Below are positions 51,393 to 60,639 of a stretch of 64,000 nucleotides of DNA, one piece after another (positions within the stretch are counted from its first letter, which is position 1; each line of letters begins with the position of its first letter). Source of the DNA: Lachnospiraceae bacterium. Lineage in GTDB: Bacteria > Bacillota > Clostridia > Lachnospirales > Lachnospiraceae. The stretch lies in contig JAGBCB010000010.1 of NCBI GenBank assembly GCA_017938145.1, positions 1 to 64,000 of the forward strand, read 5' to 3'. Below the pieces are notes generated by a model that saw nothing but the letters and a program-made list of their open reading frames with translations, was not told where the DNA came from and did no database searches. The position numbers were made by a program, and so were the translations under genes.

Positions 51393-52748
51393 ATGGAAGA
51401 ATCAAGAGAAAAATTATTAGGAACCGCCCCTTTGGGCAAACTTATTTTTCAGTTGGCGCTGCCGGGCATTCTGGCGCAGCTGATTAACGTACTTTACAAT
51501 ATTATTGACCGTATGTACATCGGTCATATGGAAGAGGTAGGTGCCACAGCGTTAACGGCGCTTGGGGTTTGTATGCCTATTTTAGTGCTTGTATCTGCAT
51601 TTAGTGCTTTTGCGGGCATGGGAGGTGCGCCTTTGGCAGCTATCCAGCTTGGTAAAGGCGATAAGGCAAAGGCAGAGAAGATTTTAGGTAATGCAACTAC
51701 ATTGTTGATTACCTGCGCCATTATTTTAACCATTGTATTCGGTATTTTTAAGGAACCGATTTTATATGCCTTTGGTGCCAGTCCGGAAACCATCGGGTTT
51801 GCCATGGATTATCTGAACATCTATCTGGTGGGTACTATTGCAGTTCAGCTGGCCCTTGGTTTAAATACCTATATCAGTTGTCAGGGCAATGCGAAAACTG
51901 CCATGCTTTCCGTACTGATTGGTGCGGTATTAAATATCATTCTGGACCCGATTTTCATTTTTGCATTGGACATGGGCGTAAAGGGTGCCGCGTTGGCAAC
52001 CATCATTTCCCAGGCAGTCAGTGCCATCTGGGTAGTTCGGTTCCTGGTTTCCAAAAAGTCGGTTATCCGCATTAAGCTTGCAAACATGAAGCCGGACTGG
52101 AAGATTGTGGGCATGGTATGTGCCCTTGGTGTTTCTCCGTTTGTGATGCAGTCCACAGAAGCCCTTGTAACGATTGTTTTAAACATAGGCCTGCAGGAAT
52201 ACGGCGGAGACCTTTACGTGGGCTCCCTGACCATTTTACAGAGCGTAATGCAGTTAATTATCATTCCGGTCAACGGCATGACCCAGGGTGTACAGCCGGT
52301 TATCAGTTATAACTTTGGTGCAGAAAATTTTGACCGTGTGAAAAAAACCTTTAAAATCGTGTTGATTACCGATTTGGTGGTAACTGTTGTTTCCTGCCTG
52401 TTAACACAGTTCATTCCGGGATTTTTCGGTGCGCTGTTCACGGATGAAGCAGCCCTCATTGAACTGGTAAAAGAAGTGATGCCGGTATTCTTTGCGGGTA
52501 TCTGGATTTTCGGTGTACAGATGGCATGCCAGAGTGCTTTCATGGGTATGGGTCAGGCAAAGGTGTCCTTGTTTCTGGCGTTGCTCCGTAAGGTAATTTT
52601 ACTGATTCCGCTGGCGCTGATTCTGCCAAAACACTTCGGTGTCATGGGTATTTACTACGCAGAACCGGTAGCAGATATCGTTGCGGCAGTTACTACAGGT
52701 GTAGTATTCCTGATTTTAAGCAAAAAACTTTTAAATAAGCAGGAATAA
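51393..52748 (+). CDS. MATE-family efflux transporter
   Basis: The 451-aa protein has about 12 transmembrane helices and MATE signatures: FQLALPGILAQLINVLYNI (helix 1), DRMYIGH, and the second-half repeat FVMQSTEALVTIVLN. It is closest in style to the MepA-like branch of Firmicutes, which exports cationic compounds using Na+ or H+. Substrates cannot be read from the sequence. It is monocistronic with its own promoter, behind GGAAGAG. Confidence 0.9.
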   Translation: MEESREKLLGTAPLGKLIFQLALPGILAQLINVLYNIIDRMYIGHMEEVGATALTALGVCMPILVLVSAFSAFAGMGGAPLAAIQLGKGDKAKAEKILGNATTLLITCAIILTIVFGIFKEPILYAFGASPETIGFAMDYLNIYLVGTIAVQLALGLNTYISCQGNAKTAMLSVLIGAVLNIILDPIFIFALDMGVKGAALATIISQAVSAIWVVRFLVSKKSVIRIKLANMKPDWKIVGMVCALGVSPFVMQSTEALVTIVLNIGLQEYGGDLYVGSLTILQSVMQLIIIPVNGMTQGVQPVISYNFGAENFDRVKKTFKIVLITDLVVTVVSCLLTQFIPGFFGALFTDEAALIELVKEVMPVFFAGIWIFGVQMACQSAFMGMGQAKVSLFLALLRKVILLIPLALILPKHFGVMGIYYAEPVADIVAAVTTGVVFLILSKKLLNKQE

Positions 52749-52861
52749 CAAAGAAAAGTGCTTGCAAATCCTTCCACTTTGTGAGAGAATATAACGGTGT
52801 GTGAAATAATTCACATGGATAAACATTAGAACATGGATTTTTGAAAGGACAGGTATAAAAC

Positions 52862-54394
52862 ATGAGCAAAAAGCCAACAGTATTAATGATTTTAGATGGT
52901 TATGGTTTAAATGCAAAGGCAGAGGCAAATGCCATTGCAGAAGCTAAAACACCGGTTATGGATAAATTAATGGCCGAGTATCCTTTTGTACAGGGTGATG
53001 CATCCGGTCTCGCAGTAGGTCTTCCTGACGGACAGATGGGTAACTCCGAAGTTGGTCACACCAACATGGGTGCCGGCAGAATTGTATATCAGCAGTTAGT
53101 TAAGATTTCCAAGTCCATCAAGGACGGCGATTTCTTTGAAAATAAGGCACTGGTTGCAGCAATGGAAAACTGCAAAAAGAACGGTTCCGCTCTTCATTTA
53201 ATGGGTCTGTTATCTCCGGGCGGCGTACACAGCCACACAGAGCATATGTACGGCCTTGTAGAAATGGCAAAGAAGAACGGTCTTGAAAAAGTATATATTC
53301 ACTGCTTCCTTGACGGCCGTGACGTTCCTCCTTCTTCCGCAGCAGAATACATGGAAGATGCAGTGGCTAAGCTTGGCGAAATCGGCTTAGGTAAGGTTGC
53401 TACCATCGCAGGCCGTTTCTATGCTATGGACCGTGACAATGCTTGGGACAGAGTAGAAAAGGCATACAACGCATTAGTATTTGGTGAAGGCGTACAGGAA
53501 ACCGATCCGGTACAGGCAGTTAAGAACTCCTATGCAAACGGTGTAACCGACGAGTTCATGCTTCCTACAGTTGTAGAAAAGGATGCAAAGATTTCCGAAA
53601 ACGACAGCGTGGTATTCTTCAACTTCCGTCCTGACCGTGCAAGACAGATTACAAGAGCATTTGTAGATCCTGAGTTCAAGGGCTTTGAAAGAAAGAACGG
53701 TTTCTTTACCACCACGTTCGTTTGTATGGCACAGTACGATGCAGAAATGCCAAACGTATTAGTTGCATTCCCTCCGGAAGAGTTAACCATGACCTTCGGT
53801 GAGTATCTTGCAAAGAATGGCAAGACACAGCTTCGTCTGGCAGAAACCCAGAAGTATGCGCATGTTACTTTCTTCTTCAACGGCGGTGAAGAGAAGCAGT
53901 TCGAAGGTGAAGACAGAATCCTTGTAAATTCTCCAAAGGTTGCTACCTTTGATATGCAGCCGGAGATGAGCGCTTACGAAGTAGCAGATAACTTAGTAAA
54001 TGCTATTAAGTCCGACAAGTACGACGTTATCATCGTAAACTTTGCAAATCCTGATATGGTAGGTCATACCGGTATCATGGAAGCAGCAGTAAAGGCGATT
54101 GAGTCCGTAGACGAGTGCGTAGGCAAGGCATACGATGCGTTAATGGAAGTAAACGGTCAGATGTTCATCTGTGCAGACCACGGTAATGCAGAACAGTTAA
54201 TGGATTACGAAACAGGTACTCCGTTCACCGCTCATACAACCAATCCGGTTCCGTTCATTTTAGTAAACTATGATAAGGACTACACATTAAGAGATGGCGG
54301 TTGTCTGGCAGATATCGTTCCAACCTTAATCGAAATGATGGGTATGGAGCAACCTGCAGAAATGACAGGTAAGTCTCTGTTAGTTAGAAAGTAA
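52862..54394 (+). CDS. gpmI: Phosphoglycerate mutase, 2,3-BPG-independent
   Basis: The 510-aa alkaline-phosphatase-superfamily enzyme interconverts 3- and 2-phosphoglycerate using Mn2+. The catalytic Ser62 lies in QMGNSEVGHTNMGAG; metal ligands include DGYG at the N-terminus, NFANPDMVGHTG and CADHGNAEQ. Codon bias is strong, as in gap-pgk-tpiA. The start follows GAAAGGACAGG. It is followed by the secG promoter. Confidence 0.97.
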   Translation: MSKKPTVLMILDGYGLNAKAEANAIAEAKTPVMDKLMAEYPFVQGDASGLAVGLPDGQMGNSEVGHTNMGAGRIVYQQLVKISKSIKDGDFFENKALVAAMENCKKNGSALHLMGLLSPGGVHSHTEHMYGLVEMAKKNGLEKVYIHCFLDGRDVPPSSAAEYMEDAVAKLGEIGLGKVATIAGRFYAMDRDNAWDRVEKAYNALVFGEGVQETDPVQAVKNSYANGVTDEFMLPTVVEKDAKISENDSVVFFNFRPDRARQITRAFVDPEFKGFERKNGFFTTTFVCMAQYDAEMPNVLVAFPPEELTMTFGEYLAKNGKTQLRLAETQKYAHVTFFFNGGEEKQFEGEDRILVNSPKVATFDMQPEMSAYEVADNLVNAIKSDKYDVIIVNFANPDMVGHTGIMEAAVKAIESVDECVGKAYDALMEVNGQMFICADHGNAEQLMDYETGTPFTAHTTNPVPFILVNYDKDYTLRDGGCLADIVPTLIEMMGMEQPAEMTGKSLLVRK

Positions 54395-54440
54395 ATTTTT
54401 CGTGTTTTTAACACAAATCTGAAAAAGCGGAAAATTTTGC

Positions 54441-54469
54441 TTTACAAAACGGCAAATATTTTATATAAT
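54441..54469 (+). promoter_or_regulatory. Promoter of secG
   Basis: TTTACA (54441-54446), 17 bp, TATAAT (54464-54469). Confidence 0.8.
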
Positions 54470-54511
54470 ATACGTTAGTTGATTATTCCTGAAGTTTAGG
54501 AGGTGTGATAA

Positions 54512-54751
54512 ATGGCAGTTTTAAGAGTAATCGTGACAGTTTTATATGTTCTTATTTGTTTAGCTTTAGTAGTTGTAGTATTATTCCAGGAGAGCAAGAC
54601 TCAGGGTCTTTCCGGTTCCATCAACGGTGTTGCTGAAACTTACTGGGGCAAGAACAAGGGTCGTTCTATGGAAGGTGCATTAGAAAAGGGTACAAAGATT
54701 CTTGCAGCTCTTTTCATCGTATTATCTGTAGTTCTTAACCTGAACTGGTAA
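54512..54751 (+). CDS. secG: Preprotein translocase subunit SecG
   Basis: A 79-aa protein with two hydrophobic helices (about 3-23 and 58-77) joined by the SecG loop (LFQESKTQGLSGSINGVAET). It belongs to the housekeeping SecYEG channel. It lies upstream of rnr and smpB, the usual Firmicutes order secG-rnr-smpB. It is not part of the aSec locus; no Asp4/Asp5 is seen there. Confidence 0.93.
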   Translation: MAVLRVIVTVLYVLICLALVVVVLFQESKTQGLSGSINGVAETYWGKNKGRSMEGALEKGTKILAALFIVLSVVLNLNW

Positions 54752-54768
54752 TCATAATAAGAATTTAT

Positions 54769-54802
54769 AAGGCGTGTCTCGATTTGGGACACGCCTTGTT
54801 TC
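54769..54802 (+). terminator. Terminator of secG
   Basis: AAGGCGTGTC (54769-54778) pairs with GACACGCCTT (54788-54797), followed by GTTT. The short T run makes read-through to rnr possible. Confidence 0.7.
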
Positions 54803-54920
54803 ATGTTATAGAAAAATCTATAACATGAAACCGCTCCGCGTGGATGCGCACTCGCGCGAAAGGAAGTTTGTCGCATACTGCGACCGCACTCGGCGCGAGA
54901 GTTCCGTTAGCACGGAACTC
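54799..54920. repeat. Chain of perfect hairpins between secG and rnr
   Basis: Three consecutive stems can be drawn. A 14-bp perfect stem (54799-54812 with 54817-54830, loop AAAA) is followed by a two-level stem, CTCGCGC (54851-54857) with GCGCGAG (54893-54899), enclosing GTCGCA/TGCGAC (54870-54884). A 9-bp perfect stem (GAGTTCCGT/ACGGAACTC, 54899-54920, loop TAGC) follows. The GC-rich middle contrasts with the AT-rich surroundings. It resembles an intergenic mobile palindrome (MITE/REP-like) or a structured RNA; I do not recognise a known family. Confidence 0.7.
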
Positions 54921-54955
54921 TATGGGTAGGGGACTCCGTAAAAAAGGAGGATAGT

Positions 54956-57004
54956 ATGAAATTCGTAAGTAAAAACGGTACTGTTGTCAAAAGCGGCGAC
55001 AGTTTAATGACAAAGAAAATGAAGAAGCCGGCCAAGAAACCGGTGCCGGTCATCAAAGAAGGAACCTTTAGCGGCACGACCCGTGGATTTGGTTTTGTAC
55101 TCATAGAGGGAGAAGAAGACATTTTTGTTCCGGAGCGTGACACCAAGGGTGCGTTGCACGGCGACACCGTACAGGTGGAAATTGTCAGCGGAGAATCCGC
55201 AGGTAAGCGTAGAGAGGGTAAGATTGTAAAGATTACCAAGCACGACGCCGTATTCGTGGTGGGTACTTTTGAAAAAAGCAAGAACTACGGCTTTGTGGTG
55301 CCGGATAACTTAAAGCTTGGCAGTGATATTTACATTGCAAAAGAGCACACCAAGGGTGCGGTCAACGGCCATAAGGTATACGTAAAAATCACAGACTACG
55401 GTAACGAAAAGCGCAGTCCGGAAGGTCGTGTGGTAGAAATTTTAGGCCATATCAATGACCCGGCGGCGGATGTGAAAACTGTGCTGAAAACCTATGGCCT
55501 GGAGCCGGAATTTCCGCAGGAAGTAATGGACCAGACCGAAACCATGCCGGAATCCATTGAAGAAAAGGAAACTATCGGCCGCTTGGACCTGCGGGGCACA
55601 CTTACCGTTACCATTGACGGCGAAGATGCCAAGGATTTGGACGATGCTATTACAATAAAGCATCTGGAAAACGGCAATTACGAGCTTGGCGTGCATATTG
55701 CGGACGTTACCAATTATGTAACGGAAGGCTCTCCGTTAGATAGAGAAGCGCTGCATCGTGGCACCAGTGTATATTTGGTAGACAGGGTAATTCCTATGCT
55801 TCCTCACAGGCTTTCCAACGGTATCTGCTCCTTAAACGCAGGGATGGACCGTCTTTCCTTAAGCTGCATCATGGAAATTGATGAAAGCGGTAATGTGATT
55901 GGTCATAGATTGGCAGAAACGGTTATCCGGGTAACCCGCCGCATGAGCTATACGGAAGTAAACAAGATTCTGACCGTAATGCGTTCGGAAGAAGGTACGC
56001 CGGAGTTGGAAAACGAAAAAATAGAAATGGAAAAAGAATACGGCGAGTTGGTAGAACAGTTCCTGCTTATGAAGGAGCTTTCCGATATTTTAAGAGGTAA
56101 GCGCAGAGCCCGCGGTGCGGTGGACTTTGATTTTCCGGAAAGTAAAATCACTTTGGCGCCAAACGGCAGACCAATCGAAATCAAGCCTTATGAGCGTAAC
56201 GATGCCACCAAGCTGATTGAAGATTTCATGCTGGCGGCCAATGAAACCGTGGCAGAGGATTTCTTCTGGCAGGAGGCACCATTTGTATACCGTACCCATG
56301 AAAATCCGGATCCGGACAAAATCAAGAAGCTGGGTGTGTTCATCCGAAACTTTGGTTTGAATATTAAAGAAGGCAAGGACGGTATTCATCCAAAGGAACT
56401 TCAAAAGCTTTTGGATTCCCTGGAGGGTAAAGATGAGGCTCCGTTAATTTCCAGATTAACCCTGCGTTCCCTGAAGCAGGCAAAGTACTCCACCGAGTGC
56501 GAAGGCCACTTTGGTCTGGCGGCGAAGTACTATTGTCATTTTACCTCCCCAATCCGCCGGTATCCTGATTTGCAGATTCACCGCATTATCAAGGATAATT
56601 TGAATGGCAGATTAACCGAAGAAAGAAAAGAACTTTATCTGGAATTTTTAGAGGAAGTTGCGGTCCAGTCCAGCAAAACAGAGCGCACCGCAGAGGAAGC
56701 AGAGCGTGATGTGGAAAAGATGAAAAAGGTGGAATACATGGAGCGCCGTATCGGTGAAGTGTATGACGGTGTTATTTCCGGAGTTACCAACTGGGGCATT
56801 TATGTGGAACTTCCGAATACGGTGGAAGGAATTATCCGCCTGGAAAACATTCAGGATGATTTTTACCGCTTTGATGAGCAGAACTATCAGTTGGTAGGTG
56901 ACCGGTTCCATAAGGTTTACCGTCTTGGCCAGCATATTACCATCATGGTACTTTCCGTGGATAAACTTTTAAAAACCGTTGACTTTCTGCCGTTTAAAAG
57001 GTAA
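54956..57004 (+). CDS. rnr: Ribonuclease R
   Basis: The 682-aa 3'-5' exonuclease degrades structured RNA and, with tmRNA-SmpB, non-stop mRNA. After a basic N-terminus (TKKMKKPAKKPVPV), cold-shock domains (about 35-185) are followed by the RNB catalytic domain with DGEDAKDLDDAI and the Asp cluster. An S1 domain ends it (GVISGVTNWGIYVELP). It starts behind AAGGAGG. smpB follows 67 bp downstream. Confidence 0.96.
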   Translation: MKFVSKNGTVVKSGDSLMTKKMKKPAKKPVPVIKEGTFSGTTRGFGFVLIEGEEDIFVPERDTKGALHGDTVQVEIVSGESAGKRREGKIVKITKHDAVFVVGTFEKSKNYGFVVPDNLKLGSDIYIAKEHTKGAVNGHKVYVKITDYGNEKRSPEGRVVEILGHINDPAADVKTVLKTYGLEPEFPQEVMDQTETMPESIEEKETIGRLDLRGTLTVTIDGEDAKDLDDAITIKHLENGNYELGVHIADVTNYVTEGSPLDREALHRGTSVYLVDRVIPMLPHRLSNGICSLNAGMDRLSLSCIMEIDESGNVIGHRLAETVIRVTRRMSYTEVNKILTVMRSEEGTPELENEKIEMEKEYGELVEQFLLMKELSDILRGKRRARGAVDFDFPESKITLAPNGRPIEIKPYERNDATKLIEDFMLAANETVAEDFFWQEAPFVYRTHENPDPDKIKKLGVFIRNFGLNIKEGKDGIHPKELQKLLDSLEGKDEAPLISRLTLRSLKQAKYSTECEGHFGLAAKYYCHFTSPIRRYPDLQIHRIIKDNLNGRLTEERKELYLEFLEEVAVQSSKTERTAEEAERDVEKMKKVEYMERRIGEVYDGVISGVTNWGIYVELPNTVEGIIRLENIQDDFYRFDEQNYQLVGDRFHKVYRLGQHITIMVLSVDKLLKTVDFLPFKR

Positions 57005-57028
57005 GCTATAGAAAATGTAACAACAAAT

Positions 57029-57052
57029 TGCCCGGACTTTCGGGCACCTACA
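57029..57052 (+). terminator. Short hairpin between rnr and smpB
   Basis: TGCCCG (57029-57034) pairs with CGGGCA (57041-57046). No T run follows, so it is more likely an RNA-processing or attenuating stem than a full terminator. Confidence 0.35.
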
Positions 57053-57071
57053 TAGAGTCAAGGAGGATTGT

Positions 57072-57539
57072 ATGGCAAAGGATGGTTTTAAGCTGATTGC
57101 CAACAACAAAAAGGCATATTATGATTACTTCATCGAAGATAAGTACGAGGCCGGTGTGGCACTCCACGGTACGGAGGTAAAGTCTATCCGTATGGGTAAG
57201 TGCAGCATCAAGGAATCCTATATTAAAATTGAGGACGGCGAGGTGTTTATCTACGGTATGCACATCAGTCCTTACGAAAAGGGCAACATTTTTAATAAAG
57301 ACCCGATGCGTATCAAAAAGCTTCTCATGCACAAGTATGAAATCAATAAGCTAAACGGTAAGCTTCAGCAAAAGGGCTTAACTTTAGTGCCGTTGCAGGT
57401 ATATCTAAAAGGTGGCCTGGTAAAGGTTGAGGTTGGCCTTGCAAGAGGTAAAAAGCTTTATGATAAGCGCGACAGCCTTGCGAAGAAGGACATGAAGAGA
57501 GAAGCAGAAAAGGAATTTAAGATTAGAAATCTTGGATAA
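57072..57539 (+). CDS. smpB: SsrA-binding protein SmpB
   Basis: The 155-aa protein binds tmRNA and occupies the A site of stalled ribosomes. Signatures: [20 protein letters not shown] (start), [17 protein letters not shown] near the C-terminal helix. Its tmRNA partner is encoded 1.8 kb downstream in the same window. Starts behind AAGGAGG. Confidence 0.97.
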   Translation: MAKDGFKLIANNKKAYYDYFIEDKYEAGVALHGTEVKSIRMGKCSIKESYIKIEDGEVFIYGMHISPYEKGNIFNKDPMRIKKLLMHKYEINKLNGKLQQKGLTLVPLQVYLKGGLVKVEVGLARGKKLYDKRDSLAKKDMKREAEKEFKIRNLG

Positions 57540-57561
57540 AGAACAGGGGAATAAATCTATT

Positions 57562-59217
57562 ATGACAACACATAAAAGAAAAATTACCGTTATCGGACAT
57601 AAAAATCCGGATACCGACTCTGTCTGCTCCGCCATTGCTTATGCGGAGTTAAAGAACAGGCTTGGCAATACCGACCTGTATGTGCCGCGCCGTGCCGGCG
57701 CCATCAATGCAGAAACCCGTTTTGTATTGAAGCATTTTAAGGTAGATGTGCCGGAGTTGGTAGAAGACGTGGGCACTCAGGTAAAGGATATCGAAATCCG
57801 CGAAATTGAGGGTGTAGCAGGCAGTATTTCCTTAAAGAAGGCATATACCTTAATGAAAGAGAAAAACGTTGTTACCCTGCCGATTACAACTGCAGACGGC
57901 TATCTGGAAGGTCTGATTACCATCGGCGACATTGCCACATCTTACATGGACGTGTATGACAGCAGTATCCTGGCTAAAGCAAAAACCTCTTACCATAACA
58001 TTATCGAAACTCTGGATGCAGAGCTTGTGGTGGGAGATGAGAACGCTGTTTTTGATGCAGGTAAGGTTTTGGTGGCTGCGGCAAATCCTGATTTGATGGA
58101 AGGCTACATTGAAAAAAATGATTTGGTTATTACCGGTAACCGCTATGAAACCCAGCTGTGTGCCATCGAAATGAATGCGGGCTGTATTATCATCTGTGAG
58201 GGAGCAAAGGCATCCCTTACTATTTGCAGAATGGCGGAGGCAAAGGGTTGTACCGTTCTTTCCACGCCACATGATACCTACACCGTGGCGCGTCTTATCA
58301 ACCAGAGTATGCCGGTAGCATACTTTATGATTAAAGATAAAATCGATAAGTTCCTTACCACGGATTTTGTGGAAGAAATTAAGGAAGTTATGACAAAGAA
58401 ACGCACCCGTGACTTCCCGATTTTAGATACGAAGGGTAAGTACCGCGGTATGATTTCCCGCAGAAACCTGTTAGACATGAAGAAAAAGCAGGTCATCTTA
58501 GTGGACCACAACGAAAAGAGCCAGGCGGCAGACGGCGTGGAAAATACCGAGATTTTAGAAATTATCGACCATCATCGTCTGGGAACCATGGAGACTATCA
58601 CTCCGGTGTTCTTCCGGAACCAGCCTCTTGGCTGTACCGCAACCATCATTTACCAGATGTATCAGGAAAGCGGAGTAGTCGTATCCAAAAAGATTGCCGG
58701 ACTTCTTTGTTCTGCTATTCTTTCCGACACCCTGATGTTCCGTTCCCCGACCTGCACTCCTGTAGATAAGGTAGCGGCGGAGAGTCTGGCACAAATTGCT
58801 GGCATCGATGTGGAATCCTATGCCAATGAAATGTTCCTGGCGGCAAGCAATCTTCGCAAAAAATCCGAAGAGGAAATTTTCTTCCAGGATTTTAAAAAGT
58901 TTTCCGCTGATGATATTTCCTTTGGCATCAGCCAGATTACTTCCTTAAACGAAGAGGAATTAAAGATGCTGGGTGCACGTTTAAAGCCTTGTCTGGAACA
59001 GTTTAGAAAGAATCAGCACGTAGAAATGGTGTTCTTTATGGCTACCGACATTGTGAAGGAATCTACCACACTGCTTTATGCCGGTGAAGACGTAGACAGT
59101 ATTTTAGAGGTACTTTACGGCCATGCGGGAACCAACGGCAGCATTGAACTGCCGGGTGTAGTATCCCGTAAGAAGCAGCTGGTACCTGCACTGATTCAGG
59201 CAATACAGCAAATTTAA
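57562..59217 (+). CDS. ppaC: Manganese-dependent inorganic pyrophosphatase with CBS/DRTGG domains
   Basis: The 551-aa family II PPase hydrolyses pyrophosphate. DHH motifs: VIGHKNPDTDSVCSAIAYAE at the N-terminus (first 18: VIGHKNPDTDSVCSAIAY), IIDHHRLGTM and ILSDTLMFRSPT. Residues about 70-300 hold a CBS pair split by a DRTGG domain, where adenine nucleotides regulate the enzyme. The C-terminal DHHA2 domain ends it. ATG 57562 is preferred because it starts the fold directly; a TTG at 57532 overlaps smpB. Confidence 0.93.
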   Translation: MTTHKRKITVIGHKNPDTDSVCSAIAYAELKNRLGNTDLYVPRRAGAINAETRFVLKHFKVDVPELVEDVGTQVKDIEIREIEGVAGSISLKKAYTLMKEKNVVTLPITTADGYLEGLITIGDIATSYMDVYDSSILAKAKTSYHNIIETLDAELVVGDENAVFDAGKVLVAAANPDLMEGYIEKNDLVITGNRYETQLCAIEMNAGCIIICEGAKASLTICRMAEAKGCTVLSTPHDTYTVARLINQSMPVAYFMIKDKIDKFLTTDFVEEIKEVMTKKRTRDFPILDTKGKYRGMISRRNLLDMKKKQVILVDHNEKSQAADGVENTEILEIIDHHRLGTMETITPVFFRNQPLGCTATIIYQMYQESGVVVSKKIAGLLCSAILSDTLMFRSPTCTPVDKVAAESLAQIAGIDVESYANEMFLAASNLRKKSEEEIFFQDFKKFSADDISFGISQITSLNEEELKMLGARLKPCLEQFRKNQHVEMVFFMATDIVKESTTLLYAGEDVDSILEVLYGHAGTNGSIELPGVVSRKKQLVPALIQAIQQI

Positions 59218-59274
59218 GATAAATTCTGGCATATTTGCCACAAATTTGTCATCAAAATATCATGGTTTTAACCT

Positions 59275-59303
59275 TGATTTCAAGGTTTTTATATGTTATA
59301 GTT
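59275..59303 (+). promoter_or_regulatory. Promoter of ssrA (tmRNA)
   Basis: TTGATT (59275-59280), 17 bp, TATAGT (59298-59303). This gives a 5' leader of about 67 nt to be trimmed before the mature tmRNA. Confidence 0.7.
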
Positions 59304-59376
59304 ATCACATCAGCGAAGGCGGATGAAGTTCCGCTTAGTAACTTTATCCGGGCGTTGCTAAAGCGTCCTTAAACCA

Positions 59377-59725
59377 GGGCTTGTACTGGTTTCGACGGGG
59401 GTTTTGAAGTTACGGAAGCCATTGGTGGCGGGGACCACCTAAAAACCTCAAAAAAAAATAAACGCTGAAGATAATTTAGCACTCGCTGCCTAATATGGCA
59501 GCTGTCAGACCTGGCGCACCTACACGCTAGGACCCTGGCATCGACTATGTAGGAAACGATGCATCCTAAGCTTTGCGGATGTAGGCGTATCATGAAGCTA
59601 CTAAGGTTCAAAGCGTGTCTGCTTGCGATGAACCGAGGGAATGGCGAAAGCAAAATAACAGACTGTAATGGGAGATGCCGTAGTGGATGGGCTTTCGGAC
59701 AGGGGTTCGACTCCCCTCAGGTCCA
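59377..59725 (+). ncRNA. ssrA: Transfer-messenger RNA
   Basis: The 5' part GGGCTTGTACTGGTTTCGAC and the 3' T arm AGGGGTTCGACTCCCCT form the tRNA-like domain. The acceptor pairs GGGCTTG with CAGGTCC (two G-U pairs). The tag frame is GCT GAA GAT AAT TTA GCA CTC GCT GCC TAA at 59464-59493, giving AEDNLALAA, a typical Clostridia degradation tag. Pseudoknot-rich sequence follows. The CCA end is not encoded. The mature ends are estimated from pairing. Confidence 0.95.
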
Positions 59726-59894
59726 TAAAAAAGAGTCTCACAGGACAAAGTCCTGTGAGACTCTTTTTTTCGTACACTTCGGGTCATCGAATTCGTAACG
59801 ACGAAAACACCTAGGGCTTTTGGACAGGGGTCCTGCTCACCAGTGGGGAGCGTTTAGGACGGACCGAGCCGGAAGGCGAGACTTCGACTCCCCT
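59706..59894 (+). repeat. 12-bp direct repeat flanking the ssrA 3' end (att-like)
   Basis: TTCGACTCCCCT of the tmRNA T arm (59706-59717) recurs at 59883-59894. GGACAGGGGT (59697-59706) recurs near 59823. The second copies lie in a stretch (59775-59900) that is not coding and looks like a degraded copy of the tmRNA 3' domain. tmRNA genes are common integration sites, so this may be an attachment-site scar beside the AbiE cassette. Confidence 0.5.
59727..59771 (+). terminator. Strong terminator of ssrA
   Basis: A perfect 20-bp stem (59727-59746 with 59750-59769, loop AAA) includes GAGTCTCACAGGAC and ends in a T7 run. Confidence 0.95.
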
Positions 59895-59983
59895 TAAGAT
59901 TCACTATGATTCTATATGGAATATGCTGTGTGAACAATAGATTTGTCTGACGAATCTGACATAATTAATTATAAACTCAATAG

Positions 59984-60029
59984 TTTACATTCTCGCTTAA
60001 AGATGTTAAAATATAAGCGAGAATGTAAA
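59984..60029 (+). promoter_or_regulatory. AbiE promoter with 16-bp inverted-repeat operator
   Basis: TTTACATTCTCGCTTA (59984-59999) and its exact complement (60014-60029) are separated by 14 bp. The -35 TTTACA sits in the left arm, and the -10 TAAAAT (60007-60012, 17 bp spacing) sits in the loop. The right arm runs into the ribosome site AAGGAGG. This is the arrangement expected for negative autoregulation by AbiEi. Confidence 0.85.
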
Positions 60030-60045
60030 GGAGGGCGCGTTAATT

Positions 60046-60639
60046 ATGAATAAAAAAATGTTGTTAGATCGATTAATTGAAGAGAATAATGGATATTTAC
60101 TTGCTTCTATGGTAACAGAACAGGATATTTCTAGAACATATCTTTCTCAATATGTAAAAGAAAAAGAATTAGAAAAGGTTGCAAGGGGAATTTATATTGC
60201 AGATGATGTATGGCCGGATGAGCTTTACATCATGCAGGTAAGAAACTCTGCAGTTATTTTTTCAGGAGAAACAGCCCTTTACCTTCATGGACTAATTGAC
60301 AGGGAGTATTCAGATATTTGTATTACAGTACCAACCGGGTATAATGCTACTCATTTAAAATCTGAGAATGTGCAGGTACAATATGCCCCAAAAGAAACTT
60401 ATGAAATGGGTGTCTGTGATGTTGCTTCCAGTAGCGGAAATATGGTTCGGGTATATGATAAGGAACGTTGCATTTGCGATTTGATTATCGATAGAGGCAA
60501 AGTAGAAGTACAGCAGTTCCAGACAGCAATGAAAGATTATATGTCAGGGAAAGATAAAAAACTATCAAGGCTAATTGAATATGCAGAACGATTAGGAATC
60601 CGGGATGAAGTAATGAAATACGTGGAGGTACTGGTATGA
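60046..60639 (+). CDS. abiEi: AbiEi-type antitoxin / transcriptional repressor
   Basis: The 197-aa protein has an N-terminal winged-helix (about 5-50, ISRTYLSQYVKEKELEKVARG, start of segment ISRTYLSQYVKEKELEK) and the AbiEi body with FSGETALYLHGL, VTVP-like ITVPTGYNAT and VRVYDKERCICDLI. In type IV AbiE systems this protein represses the operon and counteracts the toxin without binding it directly. It overlaps the toxin gene by 4 bp (ATGA). Confidence 0.9.
   Translation: MNKKMLLDRLIEENNGYLLASMVTEQDISRTYLSQYVKEKELEKVARGIYIADDVWPDELYIMQVRNSAVIFSGETALYLHGLIDREYSDICITVPTGYNATHLKSENVQVQYAPKETYEMGVCDVASSSGNMVRVYDKERCICDLIIDRGKVEVQQFQTAMKDYMSGKDKKLSRLIEYAERLGIRDEVMKYVEVLV

Noticed and set aside
59775-59900. 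A second tRNA or tmRNA gene after ssrA
   Set aside because: T-arm-like fragments are present, but no acceptor, D or anticodon arms can be paired; it is better read as a degraded repeat.
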